This document shows, piece after piece, positions 24,901-34,325 of a stretch of DNA of 64,000 nucleotides. Both the position numbers and the translations under genes were made by a program. Position 1 is the stretch's first letter. Each line of letters starts with the position of its first letter. The DNA comes from Sweltsa coloradensis. Taxonomy: Eukaryota > Arthropoda > Insecta > Plecoptera > Chloroperlidae. The stretch spans positions 186,001 to 250,000 of the forward strand of contig JAMZAV010002212.1 of assembly GCA_024449915.1 (NCBI GenBank), read 5' to 3'. Under the pieces are notes generated by a model, which searched no databases, was not told the origin of the DNA, and was given only the letters and a program-made list of their open reading frames with translations.

Positions 24901-27900
24901 AAGGCAGATAAGTGGCAATTTTGACGACGGGCCCCCACGTGCTTGAAAAGAGTCCGAGATGTCCGTGATTTTACCCAAGCCCCAAATCACCACGTTGTGG
25001 GTAGACACAGATGCACATGCTAGAGGTGGTAAATTTAGTTTCAAACTGGCCCCGGGTTCAATTCTACATGCCCGACAGGGAAGGAGAAGCAAAGCAACTA
25101 CTATCAGTTTCCCGGGCATTTCACAGAGCGAGTAACGTAGACCTGCGCTTCCTTTTACTAGGACCCGCCCAAATCCAATTCCCCTTTTAAAGTAGAAGAA
25201 CCTAAGAACGGCCAAAAGGAAATCAAGCGATGGAAAAAAACATTTGGGATTTGGTACAACCCTGAGGTTTAAAAGGGAATCCCCAGTAGCGCGTTTCATA
25301 AAAAAAGTATTAAATTTACCACTAAAATTGGGTTTTAACGAATACTTTAAATACGAAGAATACTATAACAACCTCCCAAAAAGAACGGGAAAATTCGAAA
25401 AACAGCCCCTAGTGTCAAAATAAAAACTACAAAAAAAAACACTCGTTTCTACGAGGTAAAAAACAAAACAAAAGAATGCTATTAGGAAAAGCAAAATACA
25501 TCAAATTTTAAAAAAAGTTTAAACACACGAAAATTTAAAAAAAAACTCTTCTCAATAAAAATATACACGTAGATTTAAAATTCCCCTTGATCTATTTTAT
25601 ATAAATAATTACAAAACAGCAAAACAATTATTCATATTAAAAAACGAGGCAAATAGGATTTTACTTTTGAAATCAAACACCGCCTTCAACAAATTTTGGG
25701 CGGGTTTAAATAAAAAAAGACTTTACAACCCAAAATTTATACACGAAAGGATGAAAGAAAGAACAGAATGATACATGAAAATGATACATAAAAACCGTCC
25801 ACACAAAAGAGGGGGGACGTAAATACATCAATCAATAATCAATATCCGACCATATTTCCCAAGATGAAGTCGCTTAAGAAATGATTGGGTCCCCCCAATT
25901 TTTAGCCCCAGCTTGCGAAGCAGCCCGACGCTTCCCCACATTTTTCCCTTTTTACTTTGTAACACCTTTCTTACGTTCTTCTTTTTGGGGATCTACATTT
26001 TAAGTTTATCAAAGGATGGGGGAGACCCGTTTTTGACTGGTAGAGACCGTTTTTGACTAGGGAAACCCCTTTTTTGACTAGTGGCGATATTACGATAGTA
26101 GAGACCCGTTATTATGTGGAGCCAGTCATGATAGTGGGACCCGATCGCTAGTGGAGACCCGTTTTTGACTAGTGGATATAGTTATGCTGTGGAGACTAGT
26201 GACTGGTAGAGACCAGTTATTTAACATTTTCTTTTTTCCCACACTATTCTAATTTCCTTTTTTTCCCCAAAGGTTTTTTTCCACGGCCCTTGGTATCCCC
26301 CCCCTTCCCCCTCCCCCTGGTGGTCCCCCCTTTCTCTTTTTTTTCCTGCGTCTTGTTCATATTTCACATCGGACTACTGTCCTCCTGCATCCTCTTTACG
26401 AGTCTTTTTTTGCCGCAGCCTTTCTTTCCACAGCTTTAAGTTTAACCCTCTACTCCCAGTTAGTTCCTGCCTAATGTAATGTTATGTTCACCCCGCAGAG
26501 GCCAGCTACCCCAACCTATGCGAGCTGTGCGAACACCCCGCTCAGTGCGACTACCCTGACAAGTACTCCGGCTACGACGGTGCGCTCAGGTGTCTCTCGG
26601 AGAACGGGGGCGACGTGGCTTGGACCAAGGTTTACTACGTCAAGAAACACTTCGGGGTCAGTATGATTAGTAGTATGCCTGGTGTAGGGTCCACACGTCA
26701 GTTTACCCGGTTAACCCCTCATAATTTACGATGTTCCAATTAATTACAGTATTCTGACAGTCAAGTGATGTTAGGGGAACGTTATCCAATAGTTTTTGTT
26801 TAATTATTAAAGTATCAGGGAAACATCTATATTTTGCACTATTTCATGTGGTAGTCATACTTTGTCGATAATATCAACTTGATACATTAAAAATCATAGT
26901 CTTTGGATGGAGTAGTTGCTAGGCCTATATAACCAAACTACGCTATAACAGTGTCTCATTTGGACGCACTCTCCTAGCTTACAATTAATAATTAATAAAA
27001 GAGGGCTTACTTTTGAAAAAGTGTGCAATATAATTAGTAAAAATACATTAAAAAAGTTACGTTCTGAATTTAGTTAGGCCATGATACCATTAAACACAAC
27101 AAAAACCCAAGTTATTTAAAAAGAAGACAAATGAAATAACTATTTGAAAATGTGTTTGTCTGTTTATTTTGATAATATTCTACCGGGTGAAGGAACGACT
27201 TTACGCATTATCAGGCGTAGCTCTAGTTACAGACTATATCACTCGCTCACCCTCTCACGTGCTCGTATTACAGATCGGAGGGAGGGAAGCAACCGCAGTG
27301 AACCCGGACGACTACGCCTATCTGTGTCCGGACGGAACCAAGGCCCCCATGAGTGCCAAGCCTACTTGCACCTGGGCCAAGAGACCGTGGCAAGGGTATC
27401 TCACCTCAGGACAGGAGTAAGCATCTATTCCTAGGGGTCTATGGGGGTCGGTGGGGTAGCATGGATATAACAATATGGCATAATAATATATTATAATAAT
27501 AGAGTGTTTATTTGGAGTTATATATAGAAACAGGCACTTTTTATGTGACGATTGTACAGTATCGGTATTAAACACTCTAAAACGTTATCAAAACAATTTT
27601 CTCCAATGGTTAAAGAAATGCCATAAATAGCATACTTAGTTACCAAAAAAAAGGCTATACTACTAAAAGTAAATTATTTTGTTGTGGGTATCACTTCACG
27701 AGTGGGAATTTCATATTCCGTAATACCAAAACTCCCTGTAGATGATTTTGATTAATTACTATTGAATCTATCAATGAACACTTTCAAAACAACGGTGCCG
27801 ATACCTACCCAATATCATTGAAAACTAAGAACTCAGTACATTAAATATGAAAACATGACCCCCATACGCAAAAAGTCTATTGACAAAACTTCTACTTAGT

Positions 27901-30900
27901 ATGAAACATGTAAACAAGGTGCACTTATGTTTGCAGCAACGTGGCCGCTCTTCGCAACGCCATCGCTCAAGCTAACACGGTGGGCGAGAGCACGCACGCA
28001 GATTGGTTGAAAGTGTTGATGCTAGACAACAAGACGGTCGCTGTAGACAACAAACAACCACAGACTCCCCAGGGTTATCTCGACAAGGGTACGTTGATTT
28101 CATAAGTAGTGATCTAGTTTGTGAATGTGATTGGATAATTTGAGTCTCAAATGTGTATAATTGAGTTTGCAAGTATAGGTAGATAAGTAATAGGCACTAA
28201 CATTAGTCGTCCCAAAACTTAGAATGATAATAACAAATAAGTCACGTACTTTTTTACACATTTTTTACGCCAACATACCAAATAAGTAAGTAATTAATTC
28301 GTGACGCTTCTTACCTTACACCGAACAATTGCTGCAGTTAAGTGTTAATATATGTTCATTTTTTTGGTAAAGTTATGATTTATTTTACCCTTTCATAACA
28401 ACACATTTGAAAGTGTTGCTAATAAGTTTCAACAAGCAGTTGCTGAATACAAACATCATCTTGAGCTGAGAATCCAAGTATTTGGTGGAGGTGCCGGGTT
28501 CTGGTATCTTGAGCTAAGAATCCAAGTATAGTGGTGGAGGTGCCGGGTTCTGGTATCGTGAGCTAAGAATCCAAGTACTTGGTGGAGGTGCCGGGTTATG
28601 GTATCTTGAGCTGAGAATCCAAGTATTTGGTGGAGGTGCCGGGTTCTGGTATCTTGAGCTGAGAATCCAAGTATTTGGTGGAGGTGCCGGGTTCTGGTAT
28701 CTTGAGCTGAGAATCCAAGTATTTGGTGGAGGTGCCGGGTTCTGGTATTATTAAGTTCACTTTCCACTCATTATGTCGGATGTTTTGATTATCTATCTCA
28801 ACACAACGTAAAAATAGTTTAATTGCTCTAATAACACTTGCGAATTTCTGTTGTTTCATGACAAATTACTAATATTTTAGTCGACAACACTCAAAATGAT
28901 TTTTGCTTGTTATTTTTCTAAAACCCGGCACCTCCACCAAACTCTCCAATAGTATGCGAAGTGAAAGTAAACATATATTTTCTAATCTTAAAGACTGTAA
29001 TATTTTAAATTTTAATATCAAAAATTATTTTTAAAAAAGCTTCAAAAATTATTTTTAAAAAGTACAAAAAAGTACAAAAAATGTGAAACTCGTGTCCGTG
29101 TGTTGCAGCCCAGTACACTGACGTGATCGAGCGCACGTGGGGATCCCCCAACCCAGTGCGCATGTGCACGACATCTGACGAGGAGCTCGCCAAGTGCCGC
29201 GATCTCTCTCGCTCCGCCTGGTCACGTGACGTCCGTCCCGCCTTCGACTGCGTCCAGCACGCGACCGTGCACGACTGTCTCAAGGCCATCAAGGAGAACA
29301 ACGCGGACATCATCAGTGTAGACGCAGAGGACGTAGTCACAGCGCAGAGGTGAGGCTTATTTTCAAAAACTAACCGAGTGCCTGCGAAATAATTGTTTAT
29401 TTGCTTTAGTTCAGTCGAAGCAGCAAATAAGAAACCGAAAAACAATCCATCAATGAATAAATTTGTCATTTATATTGAGAAGATGAGTTGTAACATGTTG
29501 GGTAGTACAATATTGGTATACATATTTTAAATATATATATTATAAACGTTTGTCGGAATTCTTTAGAAGAATTCCTTTTTCATTTTCAACTTTGCATTTT
29601 ATATTTAGTAAACACAAAATGTCAGTGTTGAACATTATAAGACATTATCATCAATAATTAATTATTCTTTAAATCTTACTCTTTTTTCACTCTTTTTTGT
29701 CTAAAGTTTCCTGGCTGCTGGCATGCAATGCATGCATGCAAATGCAACTATAGCTTGATTCAACAAGTTGGCAAAACTAGGTAATAGTTTCAATAATAAA
29801 CATTGTCTAGTATTTATCGATATATGGTTAGGCAGGAAACACGCCTAAATCAATGAAATCTAATAAATACTAATTTTAATTGCTTTCAGCGAGTACAGTC
29901 TACAGCCAATCATGAAGGAGAACCACAGCAGCTCCTCTAAGGTTCACGTTGTAGCGGTCGTCAAGAAAGACTCGACCTATCAGTCGTTGGCGGACCTGCA
30001 GGGAGCGAGGTCGTGTCGCTCCTCTGGTAAGTCACCCCACAATAACTGCAGGCTGATGACAAGAGAACAGAGTATGAGGAAATAACTGATGAACCTAACT
30101 TAATACATAAACCACACTCTAACAGTTGTAAGATAAGAATTTGTTCCAACACATCATTAAGATAGGCAAGTGACCTGTGACTGGGGCCAATGTGTGTGTA
30201 CGTGGTATTGGCGCTCGCCTAGGCTTGAGACTATATTTTAACAAAATAATGATTTAAGAAAAGTATTTTGCCTCGATGTAATTGTATGTTTAACTTATCG
30301 CAGATTTCGCCCCCTCGCCAGGATAATGTTATACAATAGTTAAGAGCATCAATATCATTTTTTATCTTTATTAAGATATTATATAACTATACTCACACGC
30401 TTCTTAATATTCCACAATGCTTGATTTGAAAATAACGCAGTTCTTAGCGATTTGACGATTCGTGGCCATAGCAAATACTATAGTCGCCCTCTGCCAATAT
30501 ATTGTACATAGAAAACTGTTGCTCTTACAGGCTCCAGCACGGGCAGTGCGCGCGCAGTGACCTGGCGTCGTTTACTACGGGACAGCGGCGTCTTCCGGTC
30601 GGCGTCGGGTGAAGGGACGTCGCTTCAACCCCCCATGACATGTCAGAGCTCACAGGTACTACCTCGTTCTACGCCTCAGTGCAGCAAAACTGTTGCATGC
30701 ATCGTTGCGAGGTTGACGATTCAGCCGAACAGTGTGGCTCGAGCGCTTAGCGCTTTAACCCTGATTCGGAGGTCCCGAGTTCGAATCCTGTTGAGACCAG
30801 TACTGAAGTTTTCCAGGTTTCTCTCGGTCATTAATGGGAATGCAGGGATTGAATCCTCTTAAGCAGCCCTCGAACTTTTCCCTTCTAAACTACCCTGCCA

Positions 30901-33829
30901 GAGATTTAGCCGAGGTCGTTTAGCCGGTTTCACTCGAAACCGAAGTTGAAGCCCCTGCGGTCGTGGTCGGGATAGATGGTGGTACCGCTTACCCAGAGAC
31001 ACACTTATACCGCTGGTTTAGCGGAGGGTTCGAGAGCTAGTGTAACGCTCGTTCACCTCGCGTCTGCTCGTGCAGTCCGGGTTAGGGAGGGAACCGTATG
31101 ACTGTCAGGTTACATCGTTCTTTTGCGATGGATCGTTAAAGCCGTGGTCCCTTGCACTTTTCGAAAGAAGTCGACTACGTTTAGGTACCGGGTTTCCCCT
31201 ATCCTTTTATTCATACTTCATCCTTCTTTCACTACTCAATTATCCGTAGCCTTAGCTTTGAGTATAGAACCTATGGTTAGGTACCATGGTCTCGTGCCTT
31301 AATATGATACGTTAAACCAATATCAAATCAATCAATCAAATCAAATCAAATCAAACAATCAAATAATCAAATCAAATCAAATCCGAATAACCTAATTAAC
31401 TCACCTGAAGTGGATGATACCGGGCACCCTTACATTCAGTACCACGTCCACAAATTATCTACACTGGGATCTTAGTTCAAATAATAGAACCCATCTCGAA
31501 CTTCGATCAGTGTTTAAGCGATAAATCTCTCGCACGCGCTGTATACCCCTCCTCAGTGTTTAAACATTGCAACGATTTATTCAGGTTTAGCAGCACGTTT
31601 CAAGAGAAGAGAGCTACATCGTAAACTCGCGCGGAGAAAAACCTTTGTAGATGTACGTCGTACACTCATTCCGCAGCTTTACGAGTGCATCTATAAACTA
31701 TTCGTAACACTTATTGTTCTTGCTCGACGAGATCCCAAGCTGGGTTTACAAGAGTCTTATAACCAGCAATGTTTTAAGTATTTTACGTTCTGCGAACATA
31801 CACAAAAATATGCATTGTTGGCAGGATTTCTAGACTCACAACGAGGAAAACTTTCTGAAAAATGAAATTAGTATTTGTTTTTCCACTTCTTTTTATTGGA
31901 CTTTTATGGGGGTTAAATGTCAGGAATCCAGCTGTTACCCAAACCCAAGGTCTGATAACAGCACTGAATGTTATACTATGCGCCATGCAGAATAGGGTGG
32001 AGCACGATAAAATTGAGATAATCAGTTTGTCTTGATAGAGGGGCTGCGAGCATGAACCGTGTAACGCGCGTTACACTGTTTATGCTCGCGCGGCCAGCCG
32101 TGCTATTTGAAGTCATAATACACTTCCTAGTTTACCAATCTGCACACAGATGGCGCCACAGTGAACGAATATGTAATAGCTTGCAGAAGTCTACGCGTGG
32201 CTTCTAGCTTTACACCGCGCGTGACTGCTCGTATCTCAGATCCATTATTTGTCAGTTACACGGTTTATGCTCGCGGCCACCTCGCGCCCCCCCATTTTTT
32301 AAAATTTGTAATTTGTAATTTTTTTCTTTAACCATTTTTAGAAGTGCACGGTGGATACGTGCGATTGTTAAATTGTAATATTTTGTTTACCCGCATTTAA
32401 AATCATCTCGTTCCCTTCTAGATGGCAAGAGCGGCGAGTCCTGGGCTAGTGGCCTCAAGTCCACGGACTACGAGCTTCTCTGTCCTGACGGCGGCAGAGC
32501 TAGCCTCGACCAACACGAGCGGTGCAACATGATGGACTTGCTGTTCCGCATGGTAAGCTGTTGGCTTGGCTGGTTTGCATTGCTTGTGTCATTTCACCAC
32601 TTGTTTTACACCAAATTTGTCCAAAACATCTTATATTTCCACAACTGACACACAATAAATATAAGTATATCATATGAATTATATTATTGAATGGTTTATG
32701 ACGCCATTATAAATTCATCCCTTTTAGATTCATATAGTCATTCATATTTCACCCTTTACAGACCATCTTCTCATCGATTATTTGATAAGCGCAATAACCT
32801 GAATTTAAGATGTAAGGCACAGAATCAATCAATCAATATCTTCATCAGAGATTAATTTATTGCCTCATTAAATCACAGACGTTACACTTTAATCCATCTT
32901 ATCTAGATTCTATCATCTAGGTACCTTCTATTTTATCTTTAGCTGTGATGTTTACTATTTACATTTACTCATCGATTCCTAATGAATTCAATCCAATTAA
33001 TTGTGAATGTATAATGCCTTCATGTGAATCGAAATCAGGGAATATTAACTAACATTCAATCACAATATTTCATATTTCAAATCCAAAGATTTAACCGTTC
33101 GAACTACTAAGAACTTATGAGTAAACCAAAACCAAAATGGCGGTACAGTAACTAATCGGTTTCCTGCGCAGGTGGTGACGCGCAGCTCCAGCACCGACAA
33201 CGACGTGTACGCCATACGTCACGCCCTCTCGACTGCCGCTGACCTCTACGCGAAGAGACCACAACTGTTCAAACTCTTTGGAAAGTACCACGAGAAATCA
33301 AATCTGCTCTTCAGGGTAAGTTATAGGATTAAATTAAACAATTAACGTCCAGAATTTTGATGTCTGGTTAAAATTGATCTGTCAGTTAGTCCTCTAAGTA
33401 AAATTTATATTTACAAGGCTTCTGATTGGTGGTTGCCATAGTGATAACAAGTTATGTGGGTTATACTTATACATAATATGCATTAAATTTATAATAATGT
33501 AACCACTTTTATGTACAGCTGAGATCATTCAATGTGTCACTTTGAGTTTAGACAGACTGTTTAGTCCTAAATTATGTCCCACACCCTTAAATTGACGACA
33601 CCCTTTCATAAAACAAAATAAAAGTCAAAATATTAGTATTGTTTAGGAGGCTTTGCAGCATTGAAGAAGACTTCTACTCACAATAGACGATTTAGTTAAG
33701 AGGAAATTTTTGTTCTGTTTCCAGGACTCTACGATTGGATTGGTTCCCGTCCAGGACAATGATTCGGTGATCGGAAAGTACTCCGGGGTTAGACAAGCCA
33801 TCAACACCTGTGCGGTAGCCACTGCATAG
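15856..33829 (+). CDS. Transferrin, insect transferrin 1-like (whole gene, 14 visible exons)
   Basis: This gene encodes a secreted two-lobe iron-binding protein of the hemolymph; in insects this family sequesters iron and is often immune-induced. Exons: 15856-15946, 16775-16877, 18990-19129, 19796-19929, about 21242-21390, 26499-26656, 27274-27416, 27937-28088, 29109-29349, 29890-30026, 30531-30655, 32422-32552, 33172-33315, 33725-33829. All splice phases agree except at exons 5 and 11. The product is about 650 aa, with a signal peptide at about 1-22. The N-lobe keeps the expected anion and iron region: Asp in PVDPED, Tyr in EFRYEAV, Thr and Arg in CHTGIGRNVGY, Tyr in YSGYDGALRCL. The C-lobe looks degenerate: HVVAVVKK lacks the Tyr, SCRSSG lacks the HTG/Arg loop, and a segment is missing. 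C-lobe decay is common in insect transferrins. The - strand frames over these exons are shadows. Confidence 0.9.
16338..16395 (+). mobile_element. tRNA-like SINE remnant in transferrin intron 1
   Basis: A tRNA-like stretch with a B-box-like GGGATCGAGACCC follows a GAGCCGGAGGTTCC word. It is short and diverged. Confidence 0.4.
16775..16877 (+). CDS. Transferrin exon 2
   Basis: It encodes KLCVPESYLESCHTMVAAV and onward to CVEARDR, the start of the N-lobe with its first cysteines. TTGTAG acceptor, GTTAGT donor; phases 1 in and 2 out match the neighbours. Confidence 0.92.
17091..17704 (+). mobile_element. Helitron-like element, family B, in transferrin intron 2
   Basis: Termini are intact (A|TTGGATGAGCG and CCTAG|T). 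The 5' GAGCGTAGC motif is duplicated. It lies in sense orientation to the gene, within the intron. Confidence 0.87.
18041..18772 (-). mobile_element. Helitron-like element, variant A2, in transferrin intron 2
   Basis: It is read on the - strand. The 5' end TTGGATGAGCGAAGCG is at 18772, flanked by A on that strand, and the 3' end GCGGCCTAG is at 18041, followed by T. Its 3' hairpin (GCGTTCGCGAAGCGG) differs from the family A tail, so this is a separate subfamily that keeps the CCTAG end. Confidence 0.8.
18990..19129 (+). CDS. Transferrin exon 3
   Basis: It encodes LECLEKIQSHKADFAPVDPE, then DLYLASRIPNQDF and KEIRTKEEPA. This N-lobe segment carries the iron-ligand aspartate in VDPED. Phases 2 in and 1 out are consistent. 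Confidence 0.93.
19796..19929 (+). CDS. Transferrin exon 4
   Basis: It encodes EFRYEAVAVIRKDLQ and CLKGLKSCHTGIGRNVGY, giving the ligand Tyr and the Thr/Arg carbonate-binding loop of the N-lobe. It ends in phase 0 after KIPLTK. Confidence 0.93.
19960..20195 (-). mobile_element. tRNA-headed SINE (family 2) in transferrin intron 4
   Basis: In reverse orientation it shows a tRNA-like head (TTGGCTCGACTCTGATTCG, a diverged B box near 20145) and the body words CTCAGTCGTTAATGCG and CTCTTAAACAGCCCTCGGAC. These body words are shared with copies at 30739 and 38525. Confidence 0.65.
21242..21390 (+). pseudogene. Transferrin exon 5, frame broken
   Basis: The piece fills the gap between exon 4 (ending PLTK) and exon 6 (starting ASYPNLC). 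Visible pieces in different frames are LSTLPKMG, NPDVRE, ELKG, HFFSQ and CLVGKWSP, in the order expected for the transferrin N-lobe. At least two single-base shifts are needed to join them. A GTAAAA donor follows at 21391. The breaks are probably sequencing error rather than gene loss, because all flanking N-lobe exons are intact. Confidence 0.7.
22100..23450 (-). mobile_element. Non-LTR retrotransposon ORF2 fragment, heavily frame-broken
   Basis: On the - strand the frame at 23293-23057 reads KAGPGPDLLPG and then IYKLSASTACFPV and GKQHLWFPLLK, which is the finger region of jockey/CR1-like reverse transcriptases. Further along, broken pieces recall the SKAFD region (about 22870) and a GVPQGSVLGP-like motif reads GVHKG near 22660, followed by a degenerate YADD region. 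The downstream part (to about 21600) may be its C-terminus and 3' UTR, and 23450-24100 may be its upstream part. It lies antisense inside transferrin intron 5. Confidence 0.65.
24200..26020. other. Intron sequence, no reliable feature
   Basis: Several 60-140 codon frames exist (for example - strand 24883-25299) but none shows a recognisable domain. Given the suspected base errors here I do not call them. Part may be the endonuclease end of the non-LTR element. Confidence 0.4.
26025..26220. repeat. Degenerate minisatellite of about 21 bp
   Basis: Imperfect units of GAGACCCGTTTTTGACTAGTG recur about eight times, with noise between them. Confidence 0.7.
26499..26656 (+). CDS. Transferrin exon 6
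   Basis: It encodes ASYPNLCELCEHPAQCDYPD, then KYSGYDGALRCLSENGG and DVAWTKVYYVKKHFG. This holds the second N-lobe iron-ligand tyrosine and conserved cysteines. CCGCAG acceptor; phase 0 out. Confidence 0.94.
27274..27416 (+). CDS. Transferrin exon 7
   Basis: It encodes NPDDYAYLCPDGTKAPMS and then CTWAKRPWQGYLTS, the end of the N-lobe with its LCPDG signature. TTACAG acceptor, GTAAGC donor. Confidence 0.93.
27937..28088 (+). CDS. Transferrin exon 8
   Basis: It encodes NVAALRNAIAQANTVGE and onward to PQTPQGYLDK, the lobe linker region. TTGCAG acceptor; phase 1 out. Confidence 0.9.
28456..28741 (-). repeat. 48-bp minisatellite, 6 copies, core ACCCGGCACCTCCACC
   Basis: In transferrin intron 8 the 48-bp unit repeats six times. 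On the - strand each contains ACCCGGCACCTCCACC next to a unique 32-bp spacer (AAATACTTGGATTCTCAG). The same core with a different spacer builds the 48-bp array at 48326-48775. The 103-codon frame over it is an artefact, since 48 is a multiple of 3. Confidence 0.93.
28722..28941. mobile_element. Putative 220-bp MITE with 20-bp perfect inverted ends
   Basis: TTTGGTGGAGGTGCCGGGTT at 28722-28741 is the exact reverse complement of 28922-28941. The left end is also the last unit of the 48-bp array, which suggests that the array grew from the element terminus. The interior is non-coding. Confidence 0.65.
29109..29349 (+). CDS. Transferrin exon 9
   Basis: It encodes AQYTDVIERTWGSP, VRMCTTSDEELAKCRDLSRS, VRPAFDCVQHATVHDCLKAI and NADIISVDAEDVVTAQ. 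This is the start of the C-lobe and retains an aspartate at the ligand region (VDAED). It is the longest exon, 241 nt. Confidence 0.95.
29890..30026 (+). CDS. Transferrin exon 10
   Basis: It encodes EYSLQPIMKENHSSSSKVH and VVAVVKKDSTYQSLADLQGA, ending RSCRSSG. The position of the ligand tyrosine reads Val, and the HTG anion motif after the cysteine is not found, so this lobe probably does not bind iron. Confidence 0.92.
30531..30655 (+). pseudogene. Transferrin exon 11, frame broken
   Basis: A TTACAG acceptor and a GTACTA donor bound a GC-rich block. Pieces in different frames read VVYYG, DSGVFRSASGEG and DVASTPHDMSELTG, matching the order of the Y-x-G-A-x-R-C-L/GDVAF region of transferrin C-lobes. 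Runs of three G at about 30580 and at 30614-30616 each seem one base short. As read, the exit phase (0) does not fit exon 12 (needs 1). The YxGxxRCL-like cysteine reads serine. Confidence 0.6.
30739..31385 (+). mobile_element. tRNA-headed SINE (family 2) with (TCAAA)n tail, in transferrin intron 11
   Basis: The tRNA-like head has an A-box-like TGGCTCGAGCGCTTAGCG and a B box GAGTTCGAATCC near 30780. The body CTCTTAAGCAGCCCTCGAAC is shared with copies at 19960 and 38525. The element ends in GATACGTTAAACC and an (AATCA/TCAAA)n tail, typical of SINEs. Confidence 0.75.
31386..32041. other. Transferrin intron 11 sequence, nothing recognised
   Basis: No coding signal or clear repeat is visible. A missing C-lobe exon would have to lie within 30027-32421, but I see no frame that fits. 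Confidence 0.5.
32042..32278. mobile_element. Putative MITE with 24-bp inverted ends
   Basis: The left arm (32042-32065, containing GCGAGCATGAACCGTGTAAC) and the right arm (32255-32278) are inverted repeats with two mismatches. A third, diverged copy of the terminus lies inside at about 32070. Confidence 0.5.
32422..32552 (+). CDS. Transferrin exon 12
   Basis: It encodes GKSGESWASGLKSTDYELLC, then PDGGRASLDQHERCNM, the C-lobe LCPDG block. Entry phase 1, exit phase 0. Confidence 0.93.
33172..33315 (+). CDS. Transferrin exon 13
   Basis: It encodes VVTRSSSTDNDVYAIRHALS and then KLFGKYHEKSNLLFR. It is 48 codons in phase 0 at both ends. Confidence 0.93.
33725..33829 (+). CDS. Transferrin exon 14, C-terminus and stop
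   Basis: It encodes DSTIGLVPVQDN and then GVRQAINTCAVATA before TAG at 33827-33829. The ending with a final cysteine resembles other insect transferrins. Confidence 0.93.
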   Translation, partial: DSTIGLVPVQDNDSVIGKYSGVRQAINTCAVATA

Positions 33830-34016
33830 GCCCGTACTCGAACCTCGTACTTAAGCATAACCCACGACGAGTAATCTTACAAGTATAGCGAAAACGTAGA
33901 AATAGAAAACTTTACGATTGTTTTATGTTCAAGACTTGTAATATTTGACCCGAGCGTCGCTTATGGACAGTTTAATTGTGATCATTTCAAATTTCATTTT
34001 TCCAAACTTATTAATG

Positions 34017-34022
34017 AATAAA
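34017..34022 (+). terminator. Poly(A) signal of the transferrin gene
   Basis: AATAAA lies 188 bp after the stop codon and is followed by a TG-rich stretch. Confidence 0.7.
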
Positions 34023-34089
34023 CCAATGTTAAAAAGATGTTGTATGTTTCATTATTTACATATTATCTTGTCTGTCCCATTGTATTTCC

Positions 34090-34325
34090 TCACCTAGACT
34101 AGTGCCTAGTCGGCTTGTTAGTTGTTTTCTGCTGTGGCTTTCAGTTGTCAACTGGAGAGGTTGTGGGTTCGATCCCCGCCGCGAAACATGAGAACTGAAG
34201 CGTTTACCAGTGTGTTTCTTCTGTAGAAGGCGAGATAGTCCCTGGTAGCCTACAAACTAGCCTTGGGCGGTCCTACTCAGCTGTACAAACATACACTGCA
34301 CAGTTGATGACCTAACAAAATAATA
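34090..34325 (+). mobile_element. tRNA-like SINE
   Basis: A tRNA-like head (CTAGTCGGCTTGTTAG) has a strong B box GGGTTCGATCCCC near 34170. It has a short body and no long tail. Confidence 0.55.

Larger units (their letters stand above)
20600..26450. other. Block of suspected low-accuracy consensus
   Basis: Homopolymers are inflated throughout (runs of 5-9 A, T, C or G), and both a conserved transferrin exon and a reverse-transcriptase domain are broken by many small frame changes within it. Outside this block the other transferrin exons, apart from exon 11, have clean phases. I infer unpolished long-read sequence here; I cannot prove it from the bases alone. Confidence 0.55.

Noticed and set aside
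24883..25299. 138-codon - strand frame as a gene
   Set aside because: No domain is visible and it sits in the suspected low-accuracy block.
30557..30862. 101-codon + strand frame as a separate gene
   Set aside because: Its first part is transferrin exon 11 and the rest is SINE sequence; it runs through a splice donor.
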